Notes: generated by a model from the sequence alone, not told the origin. Numbered from the stretch's first letter, positions 1 to 9,510 are shown. The stretch: DNA of 64,000 nucleotides from UBA7702 sp040776805 (GCA_040776805.1 JAXGZS010000001.1:310001-374000); one strand, 5' to 3'. A program made the numbers and translations.

Positions 1-1
1 C

Positions 2-70
2 GAGTTGGAAGAAAAAGTGGAAACCGTGGGTGAACTCGCCCGCTACATCGAAGAAAAATACATGGGTTAA
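2..70 (+). CDS. acpP: Acyl carrier protein, C-terminal end (partial)
   Basis: Only the last 22 codons and the TAA stop are in the window. They read as a short acidic helix ending in ARYIEEKYMG, which matches the terminal helix of acyl carrier protein (ACP). The 4'-phosphopantetheine serine lies upstream of the window. ACP carries the growing acyl chain for all the enzymes encoded downstream, and acpP directly before fabK is a common arrangement in Bacillota fatty-acid operons. The stop is 4 nt before the fabK ATG. The call rests on a short tail plus gene context. Confidence 0.7.
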   Translation, partial: ELEEKVETVGELARYIEEKYMG

Positions 71-74
71 GCGT

Positions 75-1019
75 ATGATTCGATCAAGGCTTTGTGATTT
101 AATCCATATCGAATATCCTCTGTTCCAAGGAGCCATGGCCTGGATTTCCGACGGTCGGCTGGCCGCGGCAGCGAGCAACGGTGGCGGCCTTGGGATCATT
201 GCCGGTGGCAATGCCCCCGGCGATTACGTGCGGGAGCAGATAAAAATCGCCGCGGCTGCCACCGACAAACCCTTTGGCGTCAACATCATGTTGATGAGCC
301 CCTTTGCCGCCGAGGTGGCAAAAGTCGCCGCCGAGGAAAAGGTCGCGGTGGTCACCACCGGCGCCGGCAACCCCGGCAAGTACATGGATCTGTGGCACGC
401 AGCCGGGATCAAAGTCATTCCCGTGGTCGCCTCGGTGGCTCACGCGAAATTGATGGCCCGGGCCGGCGCTGCCGCGCTGATCGGCGAAGGCTGTGAAAGC
501 GGCGGTCACATTGGGGAACTGACCACGATGGCCTTGATTCCGCAGTTGGCCGACGCCACCGACCTGCCTATTTTGGCGGCTGGCGGCATCGCCGACGGCC
601 GCGGCTTTGCCGCCGCGCTGATGTTGGGAGCCTGCGGCGTGCAGATGGGCACGCGGTTTTTAACGGCCCATGAATGTTCGATTCACAGGAATTATAAGGA
701 TAAAATATTGGAAGCGGGAGACCGTGCCACGATGGTCACCGGCAGCCGTTTGGGTCATGCCGTGCGCAGCCTGAAAAACCAATTTTCCCGGGATTACCTG
801 AAAGCGGAATATTCGGATATTTCCGATGCCGATTTGGAAAAAATGGCGGAGGGCGTTTTGAAAATCGCCGTCGTCGAGGGCGACGTGAAAAGAGGCTGTT
901 TCCTGGCGGGGCAAATCGCCTCCCTCGTTCATAAAGAACAGCCCGCCGCGGAGATCATCTGTGAAGTGATCCGTGAAGCGGAGTCCCTTTTGAAAGGAGC
1001 CGCGCAATGGGTAAAATAG
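75..1019 (+). CDS. fabK: Enoyl-ACP reductase II (FMN-dependent)
   Basis: 314 aa. Catalyses the last reduction of the elongation cycle, trans-2-enoyl-ACP to acyl-ACP, using FMN and NAD(P)H. The protein is a nitronate-monooxygenase-like TIM barrel: N-terminal IEYPLFQGAMAWI, a GGGLGIIAGG phosphate loop, ESGGHIGE carrying the conserved FabK histidine, and AAGGIADGRG followed by GVQMGTRF for FMN phosphate binding. The reading frame is open further upstream to position 30, but that part would overlap acpP, and the family N-terminus begins at the ATG at 75. Its last codons overlap fabD by 13 nt, suggesting translational coupling. No fabI or fabL is seen here, so FabK is probably the main enoyl reductase. 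Confidence 0.95.
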   Translation: MIRSRLCDLIHIEYPLFQGAMAWISDGRLAAAASNGGGLGIIAGGNAPGDYVREQIKIAAAATDKPFGVNIMLMSPFAAEVAKVAAEEKVAVVTTGAGNPGKYMDLWHAAGIKVIPVVASVAHAKLMARAGAAALIGEGCESGGHIGELTTMALIPQLADATDLPILAAGGIADGRGFAAALMLGACGVQMGTRFLTAHECSIHRNYKDKILEAGDRATMVTGSRLGHAVRSLKNQFSRDYLKAEYSDISDADLEKMAEGVLKIAVVEGDVKRGCFLAGQIASLVHKEQPAAEIICEVIREAESLLKGAAQWVK

Positions 1020-1924
1020 CCTTTGTTTTCCCCGGCCAAGGCGCTCAGTATTCCGGCATGGGCAAAGATCTCTATGATCATCTGCCTTGTGCCGCCGCGT
1101 CTTTTAAGGCCTTTGACGCCTTGCGGCCCCATACCTCAGACCAGTGCTTTTTCGGCAGTGAGGAGGAACTGACGGAAACGTCAAATACCCAGCCTTGCAT
1201 GTTTGCGGTGGAATGGGCGGCGGCGATGGCGCTGCGGGACGCGGGGATATCCTGCGATATGACGGCGGGGTTCTCCCTGGGTGAAATCGCGGCCTTAACC
1301 TATGCCGGCGTTGTCACGGCGGCGGAGGGTTTTCGCATCGTGACCGCCCGGGGAAAGCTGATGCAGTCCGCGGCGGAGGCGGTAAACAGCGGTATGATTG
1401 CCGTGCTGAAATTGGAACCAAAGATCGTGGAGGAACTGTGCTCCCATTATGAACACGTTTATCCCGTCAATTATAATTGTCCGGGCCAACTTGTGGTCGC
1501 CGGTTTAGAAGAAGAATTGTCTCTCTTTGCCAAAGAGGTCAAAGCCGGCGGCGGCAGGGGACTGCCCTTAAAGGTCAAAGGAGCCTTTCACACGCCTTTG
1601 ATGGAATCGGCCGCCGTGTCTTTTGCAGAGGTGTTGGACGCTTACGAAATGAAAGCAGCGGAAATCCCCCTCTATGCCAATTACAGCGGAGCGCGCTATG
1701 GCGACGATTACCGGGAGGGTCTATCAAAGCAGATCAGCCATGCGGTACGCTGGCAACAGTGCGTCGAGGCGATGATCGCCGCCGGCGCCGATACCTTTAT
1801 CGAACTGGGGCCGAAAACCACCCTTTGCGGTTTGATCAAAAAGATCAACGGTGATGTACGCACCCTCCACGTGGAAGATCACAAGAGTTTTCAGGAAACC
1901 TTAGCGGAGGTCAAATCATGCTGA
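1007..1924 (+). CDS. fabD: Malonyl-CoA:ACP transacylase
   Basis: 305 aa. Transfers malonyl from CoA to ACP, supplying the two-carbon donor for elongation. N-terminal FPGQGAQYSGMG is the family signature. The nucleophile is Ser90 in GFSLGE, where the usual His before the Ser is replaced by Phe, and the catalytic His195 lies in GAFHTPLM. Full length for the family. It overlaps fabK by 13 nt upstream and fabG by 7 nt downstream, so the three are almost certainly co-translated. The identification is firm; only the GFSLGE variation is slightly unusual. Confidence 0.96.
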   Translation: MGKIAFVFPGQGAQYSGMGKDLYDHLPCAAASFKAFDALRPHTSDQCFFGSEEELTETSNTQPCMFAVEWAAAMALRDAGISCDMTAGFSLGEIAALTYAGVVTAAEGFRIVTARGKLMQSAAEAVNSGMIAVLKLEPKIVEELCSHYEHVYPVNYNCPGQLVVAGLEEELSLFAKEVKAGGGRGLPLKVKGAFHTPLMESAAVSFAEVLDAYEMKAAEIPLYANYSGARYGDDYREGLSKQISHAVRWQQCVEAMIAAGADTFIELGPKTTLCGLIKKINGDVRTLHVEDHKSFQETLAEVKSC

Positions 1925-2655
1925 ACGGAAAAACAGCCCTTGTCACCGGCGCTTCCCGCGGCATCGGCAAGGCGATTGCCCAAAAACTTGCCGCCCTTGG
2001 CGCGCAGATCGCCCTTATCGATTTGGCGGACAGCGGCGAGGGGCAGGAGTTGGCCAGTTGTTTACAGGAAGAATATAAGGGAAAGGCAGCGTTTTACAGT
2101 TGCGATGTTGCTGATTTCGATGAGGTCAAAGCCACCGTCGCCGCGGTGAAAAAAGAGTTCGGTACCGTTGATATTCTCGTCAACAATGCCGGCATCACCA
2201 GAGACGGCCTGGTTGCCATGATGAAGGAAAGCGACTTTGACGAGGTGATTGCCGTCAATCTAAAAGGCGCCTTTCATTTGATTCGCCACGTTACGCCGCT
2301 GATGATCCGCAATAAAGGCGGAAAGATCATCAACATCAGCTCCATCGCGGGGCTGATGGGCAATGCGGGCCAGGCCAACTACGCCGCCTCCAAAGCGGGG
2401 CTGATCGGTCTCACCAAGAGCGTGGCCAGGGAATTGGCGGGGAGAAATATCACCTGCAACGCCATTGCGCCGGGTTTTATTCAGACCGAGATGACGAAAT
2501 CCTTTGACGAAACCGATCCTTTTGTGGCGAGTATTCCGATGAAGCGCATGGGCAGCGTTGACGACGTCGCCGCCGCCGTTGCGTTTTTGGCGGACAGCGG
2601 CGCCGATTACATTACCGGCGAAGTCCTGCGAGTCGACGGCGGTCTCGCCATTTAA
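1918..2655 (+). CDS. fabG: 3-oxoacyl-ACP reductase
   Basis: 245 aa short-chain dehydrogenase that reduces 3-ketoacyl-ACP to 3-hydroxyacyl-ACP with NADPH. Visible motifs are the TGASRGIG cofactor loop (residues 10-17), NNAG at 89-92, and the catalytic Ser142, Tyr155 and Lys159 (YAASK). The C-terminus GEVLRVDGGLAI is typical of FabG. The start ATG overlaps the fabD stop. A 37-nt spacer with an AGAGGA ribosome-binding site separates it from accB. Confidence 0.96.
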   Translation: MLNGKTALVTGASRGIGKAIAQKLAALGAQIALIDLADSGEGQELASCLQEEYKGKAAFYSCDVADFDEVKATVAAVKKEFGTVDILVNNAGITRDGLVAMMKESDFDEVIAVNLKGAFHLIRHVTPLMIRNKGGKIINISSIAGLMGNAGQANYAASKAGLIGLTKSVARELAGRNITCNAIAPGFIQTEMTKSFDETDPFVASIPMKRMGSVDDVAAAVAFLADSGADYITGEVLRVDGGLAI

Positions 2656-2692
2656 ACGCTGCATCAAGACAGCAAGAGGAAGATTTGGATTT

Positions 2693-3115
<423 letters not shown>

Positions 3116-3119
3116 CGGC

Positions 3120-3536
3120 ATGAATCAGGAAGAAATCAAAAAAATACTGCCTCACCGTGACAATATGCTGCTTCTTGACGAAGCGGAGCAGGTGGGAGAC
3201 AGCGCTTACGGCAAATATACTGTCCGCGGCGACGAATGGTTTTTAAAGGGTCATTTTCCTGGTAACCCGGTGGTTCCCGGCGTGATTCTCTGTGAAATTC
3301 TCGCCCAATCCGCCTGCGTGCTTTTGCGCGGGGAGACGACCAAGGATAAAACGCCGATGTACACCGGTTTAAACAATGTGCGCTTCAAGTCTCCCGTAAG
3401 ACCAGGAGACGTTTTGGAAACAGAATGCAGAATCACAAAAGCGAAACCGCCCTTTTATTTTGCCGAAGGCAAAGGCACGGTCAGAGGAAAGCTCTGTGTC
3501 AGCGCGGCGTTTTCCTTTGCGATTTTAGGAGAATAA
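3120..3536 (+). CDS. fabZ: 3-hydroxyacyl-ACP dehydratase
   Basis: 138 aa hotdog-fold enzyme that dehydrates 3-hydroxyacyl-ACP to trans-2-enoyl-ACP. LPHRDNMLLLD at the N-terminus and GHFPGNPVVPGV carrying catalytic His45, plus Glu59 in CEILAQ, are the FabZ hallmarks. Length is standard. It lies between accB and accC, a placement known from other Bacillota. The stop is one base before the GTG start of accC. No FabA-type isomerase is visible, so the route to unsaturated acids is not shown here. Confidence 0.96.
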   Translation: MNQEEIKKILPHRDNMLLLDEAEQVGDSAYGKYTVRGDEWFLKGHFPGNPVVPGVILCEILAQSACVLLRGETTKDKTPMYTGLNNVRFKSPVRPGDVLETECRITKAKPPFYFAEGKGTVRGKLCVSAAFSFAILGE

Positions 3537-3537
3537 C

Positions 3538-4842
3538 GTGTATTCAAAGATCTTGATCGCGAATAGAGGAGAGATCGCCGTTCGCATTATCCGCGCCTGC
3601 AAGGAAATGGGCATTGCCACGGTGGCCGTCTATTCCAAAGCCGACGCGGAATCTCTTCATGTGGCCTTGGCCGATGAGAGTTATTGCATCGGCGAAGCCG
3701 ACGCCGCCGACAGCTATCTTAACGAAGAGCGGATCATCAGCACGGCTTTGGCCACCAAAGCCCAAGCCATTCATCCGGGCTATGGCTTTCTATCGGAAAA
3801 TTCACATTTTGCCAAAATGTGTTTTCAAAATAATATTGCCTTCATCGGCCCCACCGTGGAAAATATGGAACGCCTCAGCGATAAAGCCGCGGTCAAAGAG
3901 ATCATGTCCGCCGCCGGTCTTACGGGGATCCCCGGCACCGCTGTTTTGGCTTCGGAGAAAGACGCCACCTTGGCAGCGGCAAAGATCGGCTATCCGGTGA
4001 TGCTCAAAGCCCGCTCCGGCGGGGGCGGCCGCGGGATTCGCCTCGTCCGCGACGAGGCGGAGCTAAACACCGCCTTTTTAGCCGCCAAAGCAGAGGGTCA
4101 TGCGGCCTTTGGCGACAGCGCCGTCTATATGGAAAAATACGTTCACCCGGCCAGGCATATTGAAATTCAGATCCTCGCCGATGAAGTGGGGAACGTCGTC
4201 TGCCTTGGGGAACGGGACTGCTCCATCCAGCGGAAAAACCAAAAGCTGATCGAAGAGTCGCCTTCTCCAGCCGTTCATGACGCCCAGCGACGGGACATCT
4301 TTGCCAAAGTCCGCCGCGCCGTGGGAGAAATCGGTTATGTTGGTGTCGGTACACTGGAATTTTTATACGACAGCGGCGGTCATTTCTATTTTATGGAGAT
4401 GAACGTCCGGCTTCAGGTGGAGCATACCGTCACCGAATCTTTGACCCAGATAGACCTCGTCAAGTGGCAGATTCGCGTCGCCAGCGGCATTGAACTGGAT
4501 TTTTCCCAGGAAGAAATCGATCTCAAAGGCTCTTCCATCGAATGCCGTATCAACGCGCTTTCCCCGGGCAGAGTCGGTTTTCTGCCTGTACCCGGCGGCC
4601 CCTTTGTGCGTTTCGATACGTATTTGACCGCGGGGTCCCAGGTCACACCGTATTACGACGCCCTTTTGGGTAAATTGGTGATCTACGCCAATACCCGGGA
4701 GGAGGCACTGCGTAAGATGAAAGCCGCCCTCTGTGAACTGGTGATCGACGGGGTTGAAAACAACATCGCGGAACAGATCGCCATTGTCGGCAGCACCGCT
4801 TTTATGAGCGGAGACTATAACTTGGATTTTTTCAGTAAATGA
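3538..4842 (+). CDS. accC: Biotin carboxylase subunit of acetyl-CoA carboxylase
   Basis: 434 aa ATP-grasp enzyme that carboxylates biotin on AccB using bicarbonate and ATP. It starts with GTG one base after the fabZ stop, and the N-terminus YSKILIANRGEIAVRIIRAC matches the family. The ATP-binding glycine loop (ARSGGGGRGIR) and the metal-binding MEMN are present. The normally near-invariant stretch after EMN (N-T-R-I-Q-V-E-H-P-V-T-E) reads NVRLQVEHTVTE, with the active-site Arg, Gln and Glu kept. It ends about 15 residues earlier than the usual ~450 aa. Confidence 0.95.
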   Translation: MYSKILIANRGEIAVRIIRACKEMGIATVAVYSKADAESLHVALADESYCIGEADAADSYLNEERIISTALATKAQAIHPGYGFLSENSHFAKMCFQNNIAFIGPTVENMERLSDKAAVKEIMSAAGLTGIPGTAVLASEKDATLAAAKIGYPVMLKARSGGGGRGIRLVRDEAELNTAFLAAKAEGHAAFGDSAVYMEKYVHPARHIEIQILADEVGNVVCLGERDCSIQRKNQKLIEESPSPAVHDAQRRDIFAKVRRAVGEIGYVGVGTLEFLYDSGGHFYFMEMNVRLQVEHTVTESLTQIDLVKWQIRVASGIELDFSQEEIDLKGSSIECRINALSPGRVGFLPVPGGPFVRFDTYLTAGSQVTPYYDALLGKLVIYANTREEALRKMKAALCELVIDGVENNIAEQIAIVGSTAFMSGDYNLDFFSK

Positions 4843-4853
4843 GGTGAAAACCT

Positions 4854-5720
4854 TTGACTTTTATTAAATTTACCTTTCAACCCAAAAACGAGCTGGAAAA
4901 AGGGGGCCGCCAGGCGGTTCCCATCGCTCCCGACGAAAATGAGCCGTCGGAATCCTGCCCCAACTGCCGCCGCCAGGTACCTTTAAGCCAGCTGTGGGCA
5001 AATCATCATTGCTGCGCCAACTGCGGGCATCATTTTCGCATGAATGCCCGTCAGCGGCTGCATTTTTTCGCCGATCCCGGCAGTTTTCAGGAGATGGATC
5101 ATGACTTGCAAACAGAAGATCCCCTGTCTTTTCCCGGCTACCGCCAAAAATTGACGTTGACGGAGAATGTGGCCGGAGAAAAGGAAGCGGTGATTTGCGG
5201 CAAAGCCACTGTGGAAGGAGAAACCTGCTGCCTCTTTATCATGGAGCCCTTTTTTATGATGGGCAGCATGGGAACGGTGGTGGGGGAAAAGATCACCCGC
5301 CTCTTTGAATACGCCAGGGAGCAACGCTTGCCTGTGGTCGGCTTCACCGTTTCCGGCGGCGCCCGAATGCAGGAGGGGATTCTTTCTCTGATGCAGATGG
5401 CCAAAATCAGCGGTGCTGTTAAGCGCCACAGTGACGCGGGCCTGTTTTATCTTCCCATTCTGACGGATCCCACCACCGGCGGGGTCACCGCCAGTTTTGC
5501 CATGGAGGGTGACATTATTTTGGCCGAGCCCAAGGCCACCGTGGCCTTTGCCGGCGCCCGAGTCATTGAGCAGACCACCAGAAAGAAGCTGCCTCAGGGC
5601 TTTCAGACCGCGGAGTTTTTGCTGGAGCACGGGTTTATTGACGGTGTTGTTCCCCGCGGCGAACAGCGGCAAACCATTGCTCGTCTGCTGCGATTTCATG
5701 ACAAGGAGGAGACGAAATGA
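4854..5720 (+). CDS. accD: Acetyl-CoA carboxylase carboxyltransferase, beta subunit
   Basis: 288 aa. With AccA it transfers the carboxyl group from biotin to acetyl-CoA. An N-terminal zinc ribbon is visible as CPNC ... CANC around residues 36-58, followed by the crotonase-fold carboxyltransferase domain with SGGARMQEG and PTTGGVTASFA. The start is TTG at 4854, preceded by GAGGTG that overlaps the accC stop. The end overlaps accA by ATGA, typical of coupled translation giving a balanced subunit ratio. Confidence 0.95.
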   Translation: MTFIKFTFQPKNELEKGGRQAVPIAPDENEPSESCPNCRRQVPLSQLWANHHCCANCGHHFRMNARQRLHFFADPGSFQEMDHDLQTEDPLSFPGYRQKLTLTENVAGEKEAVICGKATVEGETCCLFIMEPFFMMGSMGTVVGEKITRLFEYAREQRLPVVGFTVSGGARMQEGILSLMQMAKISGAVKRHSDAGLFYLPILTDPTTGGVTASFAMEGDIILAEPKATVAFAGARVIEQTTRKKLPQGFQTAEFLLEHGFIDGVVPRGEQRQTIARLLRFHDKEETK

Positions 5721-6529
5721 CGGAAAAAGCCTTTGACCGTGTAAAAGCTGCCCGCTCCAACCACCGTCCCACCGGCAAAGATTATATCGAACAAATATTT
5801 ACGGAGTTTCAGGAACTCCACGGCGACCGCCGCGCCAAAGACGATCCGGCCATTGTCGGGGGTATCGCCCTTCTTGACGCCATGCCCGTCACGGTCATTG
5901 CCATTGAAAAGGGCCACGGCGCCAAGGACCGCATGTACCGCAATTTCGGCGCTCCCGGTCCCGAAGGCTACCGCAAGGCCTTGCGTCTGATGAAACAGGC
6001 GGAAAAATTCAAGCGTCCCGTCGTTTGTTTTCTCGATACCTCCGGAGCCTATTGTGGCATTGAAGCCGAGGAACGCGGCCAGGGACAGGCCATCGCCGAA
6101 AATTTAATGGAGATGATGGTGCTGAAAACTCCGGTGATCTCGATTCTCGTCGGTGAAGGCGGTAGCGGCGGCGCGCTCGCCCTGGGCGTGGCGGACCGCG
6201 TCTGGATGCTGGAAAACGCCATCTATTCGGTGATTTCCCCCGAAGGCTGCGCCAGCATCCTTTGGAAGGACGCTGCCCGTGCCGCCGACGCTGCGGAATG
6301 TCTGAAGCTCACCGCCAAAGACGCTCGGCGCATGAACGTGATCGAAAGCGTCATCAGTGAAAAGGAAATCGGCAAAGCGGACTTTTACGACGGCCTGCGG
6401 GAGAAAATCGCCGCGGAATTGGCGGGCCTTACCGCCCTCCCCGTCGACGTTTTGACGGAAAACAGATACGAGCGTTTTCGACGCATCGGTACGGGAAGCA
6501 ACAACAAAGGACAAATAGATGAAATCTGA
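5717..6529 (+). CDS. accA: Acetyl-CoA carboxylase carboxyltransferase, alpha subunit
   Basis: 270 aa. Partner of AccD. The crotonase-type core is seen in FGAPGPEGYRKALRLM, FLDTSGAYCGIEAEERGQGQ, VGEGGSGGALALG and SPEGCASILWKD. It is shorter than the ~320 aa E. coli protein because the N-terminal extension is reduced, which is common in Bacillota. It starts in the ATGA overlap with accD and overlaps the next gene by 11 nt. Confidence 0.95.
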   Translation: MTEKAFDRVKAARSNHRPTGKDYIEQIFTEFQELHGDRRAKDDPAIVGGIALLDAMPVTVIAIEKGHGAKDRMYRNFGAPGPEGYRKALRLMKQAEKFKRPVVCFLDTSGAYCGIEAEERGQGQAIAENLMEMMVLKTPVISILVGEGGSGGALALGVADRVWMLENAIYSVISPEGCASILWKDAARAADAAECLKLTAKDARRMNVIESVISEKEIGKADFYDGLREKIAAELAGLTALPVDVLTENRYERFRRIGTGSNNKGQIDEI

Positions 6530-6986
6530 AAATAAGCCCTATTTGCGCAGGGTTCATTATTACGAAACCGATCAGATGGGTATCGTGCATCACGCCAATG
6601 ATATTCGTTGGTTTGAAGAGGCCCGCGTGGACTTCATGGATCAGTGGGGTTTACCCTATGAGGATCTGGAAAAAGACGGGATTTGGATGCCGGTGACCCA
6701 TGTGGAGGCAGAGTATCTGCTGCCCCTGCGCTTTGGCGAAACCGTGGAAATCGTTACCGCCCTCGTATTCTTCAACGGCATTCGCGCCGTCTTTCAATAT
6801 GAGGTCTACACCGAAAAAGAGCGGAAATTAGCGGTCAAGGGGAAAAGCGGCCATTGCTTTCTCGACGCCGCTTCCCGTCGGCCGCTGAATTTGCAAAAGC
6901 GCCGCCCCGATTTCTGCGCGGCGGCCCAAAGCAGGCTTGCCGACATTGGAGAAAAACAAGGAACAGAGAAGAGGAGAACGACATGA
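6519..6986 (+). CDS. Hotdog-fold acyl thioesterase (YbgC/FadM-like)
   Basis: 155 aa. The sequence RVHYYETDQMGIVHHAN at residues 11-27 is the 4-hydroxybenzoyl-CoA thioesterase signature, with the likely catalytic Asp in ETDQMG. The residue after HHAN is Asp where most relatives have Tyr. A C-terminal Arg/Lys-rich tail (about residue 125 on) is not part of the fold. The gene sits inside the fatty-acid operon, overlapping accA by 11 nt and fabF by 4 nt. It probably acts on acyl-ACP or acyl-CoA made by this pathway, either to release fatty acid or to clear wrong intermediates. Substrate is inferred from context only. Confidence 0.85.
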   Translation: MKSENKPYLRRVHYYETDQMGIVHHANDIRWFEEARVDFMDQWGLPYEDLEKDGIWMPVTHVEAEYLLPLRFGETVEIVTALVFFNGIRAVFQYEVYTEKERKLAVKGKSGHCFLDAASRRPLNLQKRRPDFCAAAQSRLADIGEKQGTEKRRTT

Positions 6987-8227
6987 ACCGAGTGGTTGTT
7001 ACCGGTATGGGCGTGATCACGCCTTTGGGAAATGATAAAGATACTCTTTGGTCTCAATTGAAAGCCGGTCAATGTGGCATTGGCGCAATCACAAGATTTG
7101 ATACTGCGGACTTTAAAGTAAAAGTCGCCGCTGAAGTAAAGGATTTTGACCCTTTATCCTATATGGATAAGATCGACGCCGCCCACAGTGATCTTTATAG
7201 CCAATACGCCGTGGCCGCCGCTACCCAGGCTATGGTCGACAGCGGCGTCGCCGGAACCGTCGCGCCGGAGCGCTTCGGCGTTTCTTTCGGCACCGGCATT
7301 GGTGGGATCAATACCCTTGTGGACGAGCACACGAAGTTGATGACCAAAGGGCCCCGTAGAATTTCTCCCTTTTTTGTGCCGATGATGATCGCCAATATGG
7401 CGGCAGGGCTGATCGCCATGCGTTTCGGCTGTAAAAACGCGGCTACACCGGCGGTTACCGCCTGCGCTTCCGGGAGCAACGCCATTGGCGAGGCACTGCG
7501 GGCCATCCGCCACGGTTATGCCGAGGTGATGATCGCCGGCGGCGCTGAGGCGGCGATTAACGCTCTGGCTGTTGCCGGTTTCATGAATATGCAGGCCTTG
7601 TCCTTGGCCACGGATCCACTGGCGGCGTCACTGCCCTTCGATGCCCGTCGCGGTGGTTTTGTCATCGGGGAAGGGGCCGGGGCGCTGATTTTGGAAACTT
7701 ACGAACACGCTGTTGCCAGGGGCGCTAAAATTTACGCGGAGCTTTGCGGTTACGGTTCCACCTGTGACGCTTACCATATGACCGCTCCCCATCCCGACGC
7801 CGAGGGCGGCGCCCGGGCTTTGGCCGATGCCTTTCATGAGGCCCAGGTTGATACGGATCGCATTTATATCAACGCCCACGGCACCGGTACGCCGATGAAT
7901 GATAAGGGGGAAACCTTGGCCATTAAAAAAGCCTTGGGCGAAGAACGGGCCTATCGCAGCTTGGTTAGTTCCACCAAATCCATGACCGGGCACATGTTGG
8001 GCGCCGCCGGCGCTGTGGAAGCCATCGCCGCCATTTTAGCCCTAAAGGAAGGGACTGTACCACCCACCATTCACCTAACCCATCCCGACCCGGAATGCGA
8101 CCTCGACTACGTCCCCCATAAAGCAAGAAAGGCCGAGATTGAGGTAGCTTTGTCCGCTTCCCTTGGATTTGGCGGCCACAATGCCTGTTTGGCCTTTAAG
8201 AAAATTGGAGAAACTGCTCATGCATAA
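6983..8227 (+). CDS. fabF: 3-oxoacyl-ACP synthase II
   Basis: 414 aa elongating condensing enzyme that joins acyl-ACP and malonyl-ACP with loss of CO2. The Cys-His-His triad is complete: Cys161 in TACASGSNA, His in NAHGTGTPMND and His in KSMTGHMLGAAG. The C-terminus ASLGFGGHNACLAFKK is typical. The frame is open upstream, but the ATG at 6983 overlaps the thioesterase stop (ATGA) and gives the canonical NRVVVTGMGVITPLG start. It overlaps the second fabF copy by 8 nt. Confidence 0.95.
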   Translation: MNRVVVTGMGVITPLGNDKDTLWSQLKAGQCGIGAITRFDTADFKVKVAAEVKDFDPLSYMDKIDAAHSDLYSQYAVAAATQAMVDSGVAGTVAPERFGVSFGTGIGGINTLVDEHTKLMTKGPRRISPFFVPMMIANMAAGLIAMRFGCKNAATPAVTACASGSNAIGEALRAIRHGYAEVMIAGGAEAAINALAVAGFMNMQALSLATDPLAASLPFDARRGGFVIGEGAGALILETYEHAVARGAKIYAELCGYGSTCDAYHMTAPHPDAEGGARALADAFHEAQVDTDRIYINAHGTGTPMNDKGETLAIKKALGEERAYRSLVSSTKSMTGHMLGAAGAVEAIAAILALKEGTVPPTIHLTHPDPECDLDYVPHKARKAEIEVALSASLGFGGHNACLAFKKIGETAHA

Positions 8228-9421
8228 AAGAATCGTCATCACCGGGATGGGGGCCGTAACCCCCATCGGAATCGGTGTAAAAACATATTGGCAATCATTG
8301 CTCGCCAAAGATTGCGGCATTGCCCCCATCACCAGAATCGATACGGCGAAATTACCGGTCAAACGGGGAGCGGAGGTCAAGGGTTTTGACGCCGGGTTGC
8401 TGCTGCCGCCGAAACTCGTCACGGATCTCGATCTCTTCATGCAATACGCCTACGTTGCCGCCGAAGAGGCCATCGCGGAGCGCAACGCTGACCTCGACCC
8501 ATACCGCACCGGCATCGTCATGGGAACGGCCGTGAACGGACTGGGTTTCATCGGGCAAACCCAGGAAGAATACGTTTTGGACGAAAAACCCATCGGCCCC
8601 CGTTTTCTCACGAAAGTGCTGGGAAATATTGCCGCCGCCCAGTTAGCCATTTACCACGGTCTCAAAGGCCCCTGTTACACGGTGAGTACCGCCTGTTCTT
8701 CCGGGGGCGACGCCGTTTCTCTGGCGGCGATGCTTTTGGAAACCGGGGCCGCCGACGCCATGGTCGTCATGGCGGGTGAAGCGTCTCTCTGTCCCCTGAT
8801 GATTTGCAGCCTGGCCAAAGCGGGCGCCCTTTCCAAAAAGGGGGAGAGCCGCCCCTTTGATCAAAACCGAGACGGTTTCGTCATCGGTGAGGGCGGCGGC
8901 GGCCTCATTTTGGAGACGGAAGATAGCGCCAAAAAACGAGGAGCCGTCATTTTGGCGGAACTTTTGGGCTACGCCAACAATACCGACGGCTATCATCCCG
9001 TGGCGCCTCAGCCTCAGGGACTGGGCGCCGCCGCCTGCATGGCGGCATCATTGGACAAAGCCGGGCTAGAGCCTTCGGATATCGGTTACATCAACGCCCA
9101 CGGCACTGCCACGGTGCGAGGGGACGCCGCGGAGACCAAAGCCATTCAGCGGATTTTTGGCGATCTGCCGGTGCGGTCAGCTCCACCAAAGGCGCCACCG
9201 GTCATATGATGGCCGCCGGCGGTATCACGGAACTTATTGCCTGTGTTAAATCCATGGAAACCGGCTTTTTGCCGCCGACGATCCCCTGTGAGAAAAAAGA
9301 CGAGGATTGTGATTTGAACCTTGTCACCGAAGCCACCGCCGCCGCGGTGGAGATCACCATGTCCAACGCGTTTGGTTTTGGCGGTCAGAATTCCAGCGTG
9401 ATTTTAGGAAAATACAAATAA
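8220..9421 (+). pseudogene. fabF: Second 3-oxoacyl-ACP synthase (FabF paralogue), frameshifted
   Basis: A second KAS II-type gene directly after fabF. The first part (8220-9209) carries Cys159 in STACSSGGDA and the first His in NAHGTATVRGD, then runs into an out-of-frame tail after DLPVR. The second part continues in another frame to 9421 with the second His in ATGHMMAAGG and a normal C-terminus (NAFGFGGQNSSVILG). One base appears to be missing near 9174-9177; restoring it gives SSTKGATGHMMA. All catalytic residues survive across the two parts, so this is either a recent pseudogene or a sequence error. It is clearly divergent from the first copy, so it may once have had a different chain-length preference. 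Confidence 0.88.
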
Positions 9422-9432
9422 TCTTGAAACTA

Positions 9433-9460
9433 AAAAAATCCGGCTTGCGCCGGATTTTTT
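9433..9460 (+). terminator. Intrinsic terminator of the fatty-acid operon
   Basis: An AATCCGGC / GCCGGATT stem with a TTGC loop is followed by a T run, 11 nt after the last fabF stop. It closes the operon that enters the window at acpP. Confidence 0.9.
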
Positions 9461-9510
9461 GATGTTCAGATTTACGATATTTTAATTTTTCGTATTTTGT
9501 TTGTGTGGAA

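Noticed and set aside
9165..9185. Programmed ribosomal frameshift in the second fabF
   Set aside because: No slippery heptamer or downstream pseudoknot is visible at the shift; a one-base loss is simpler.
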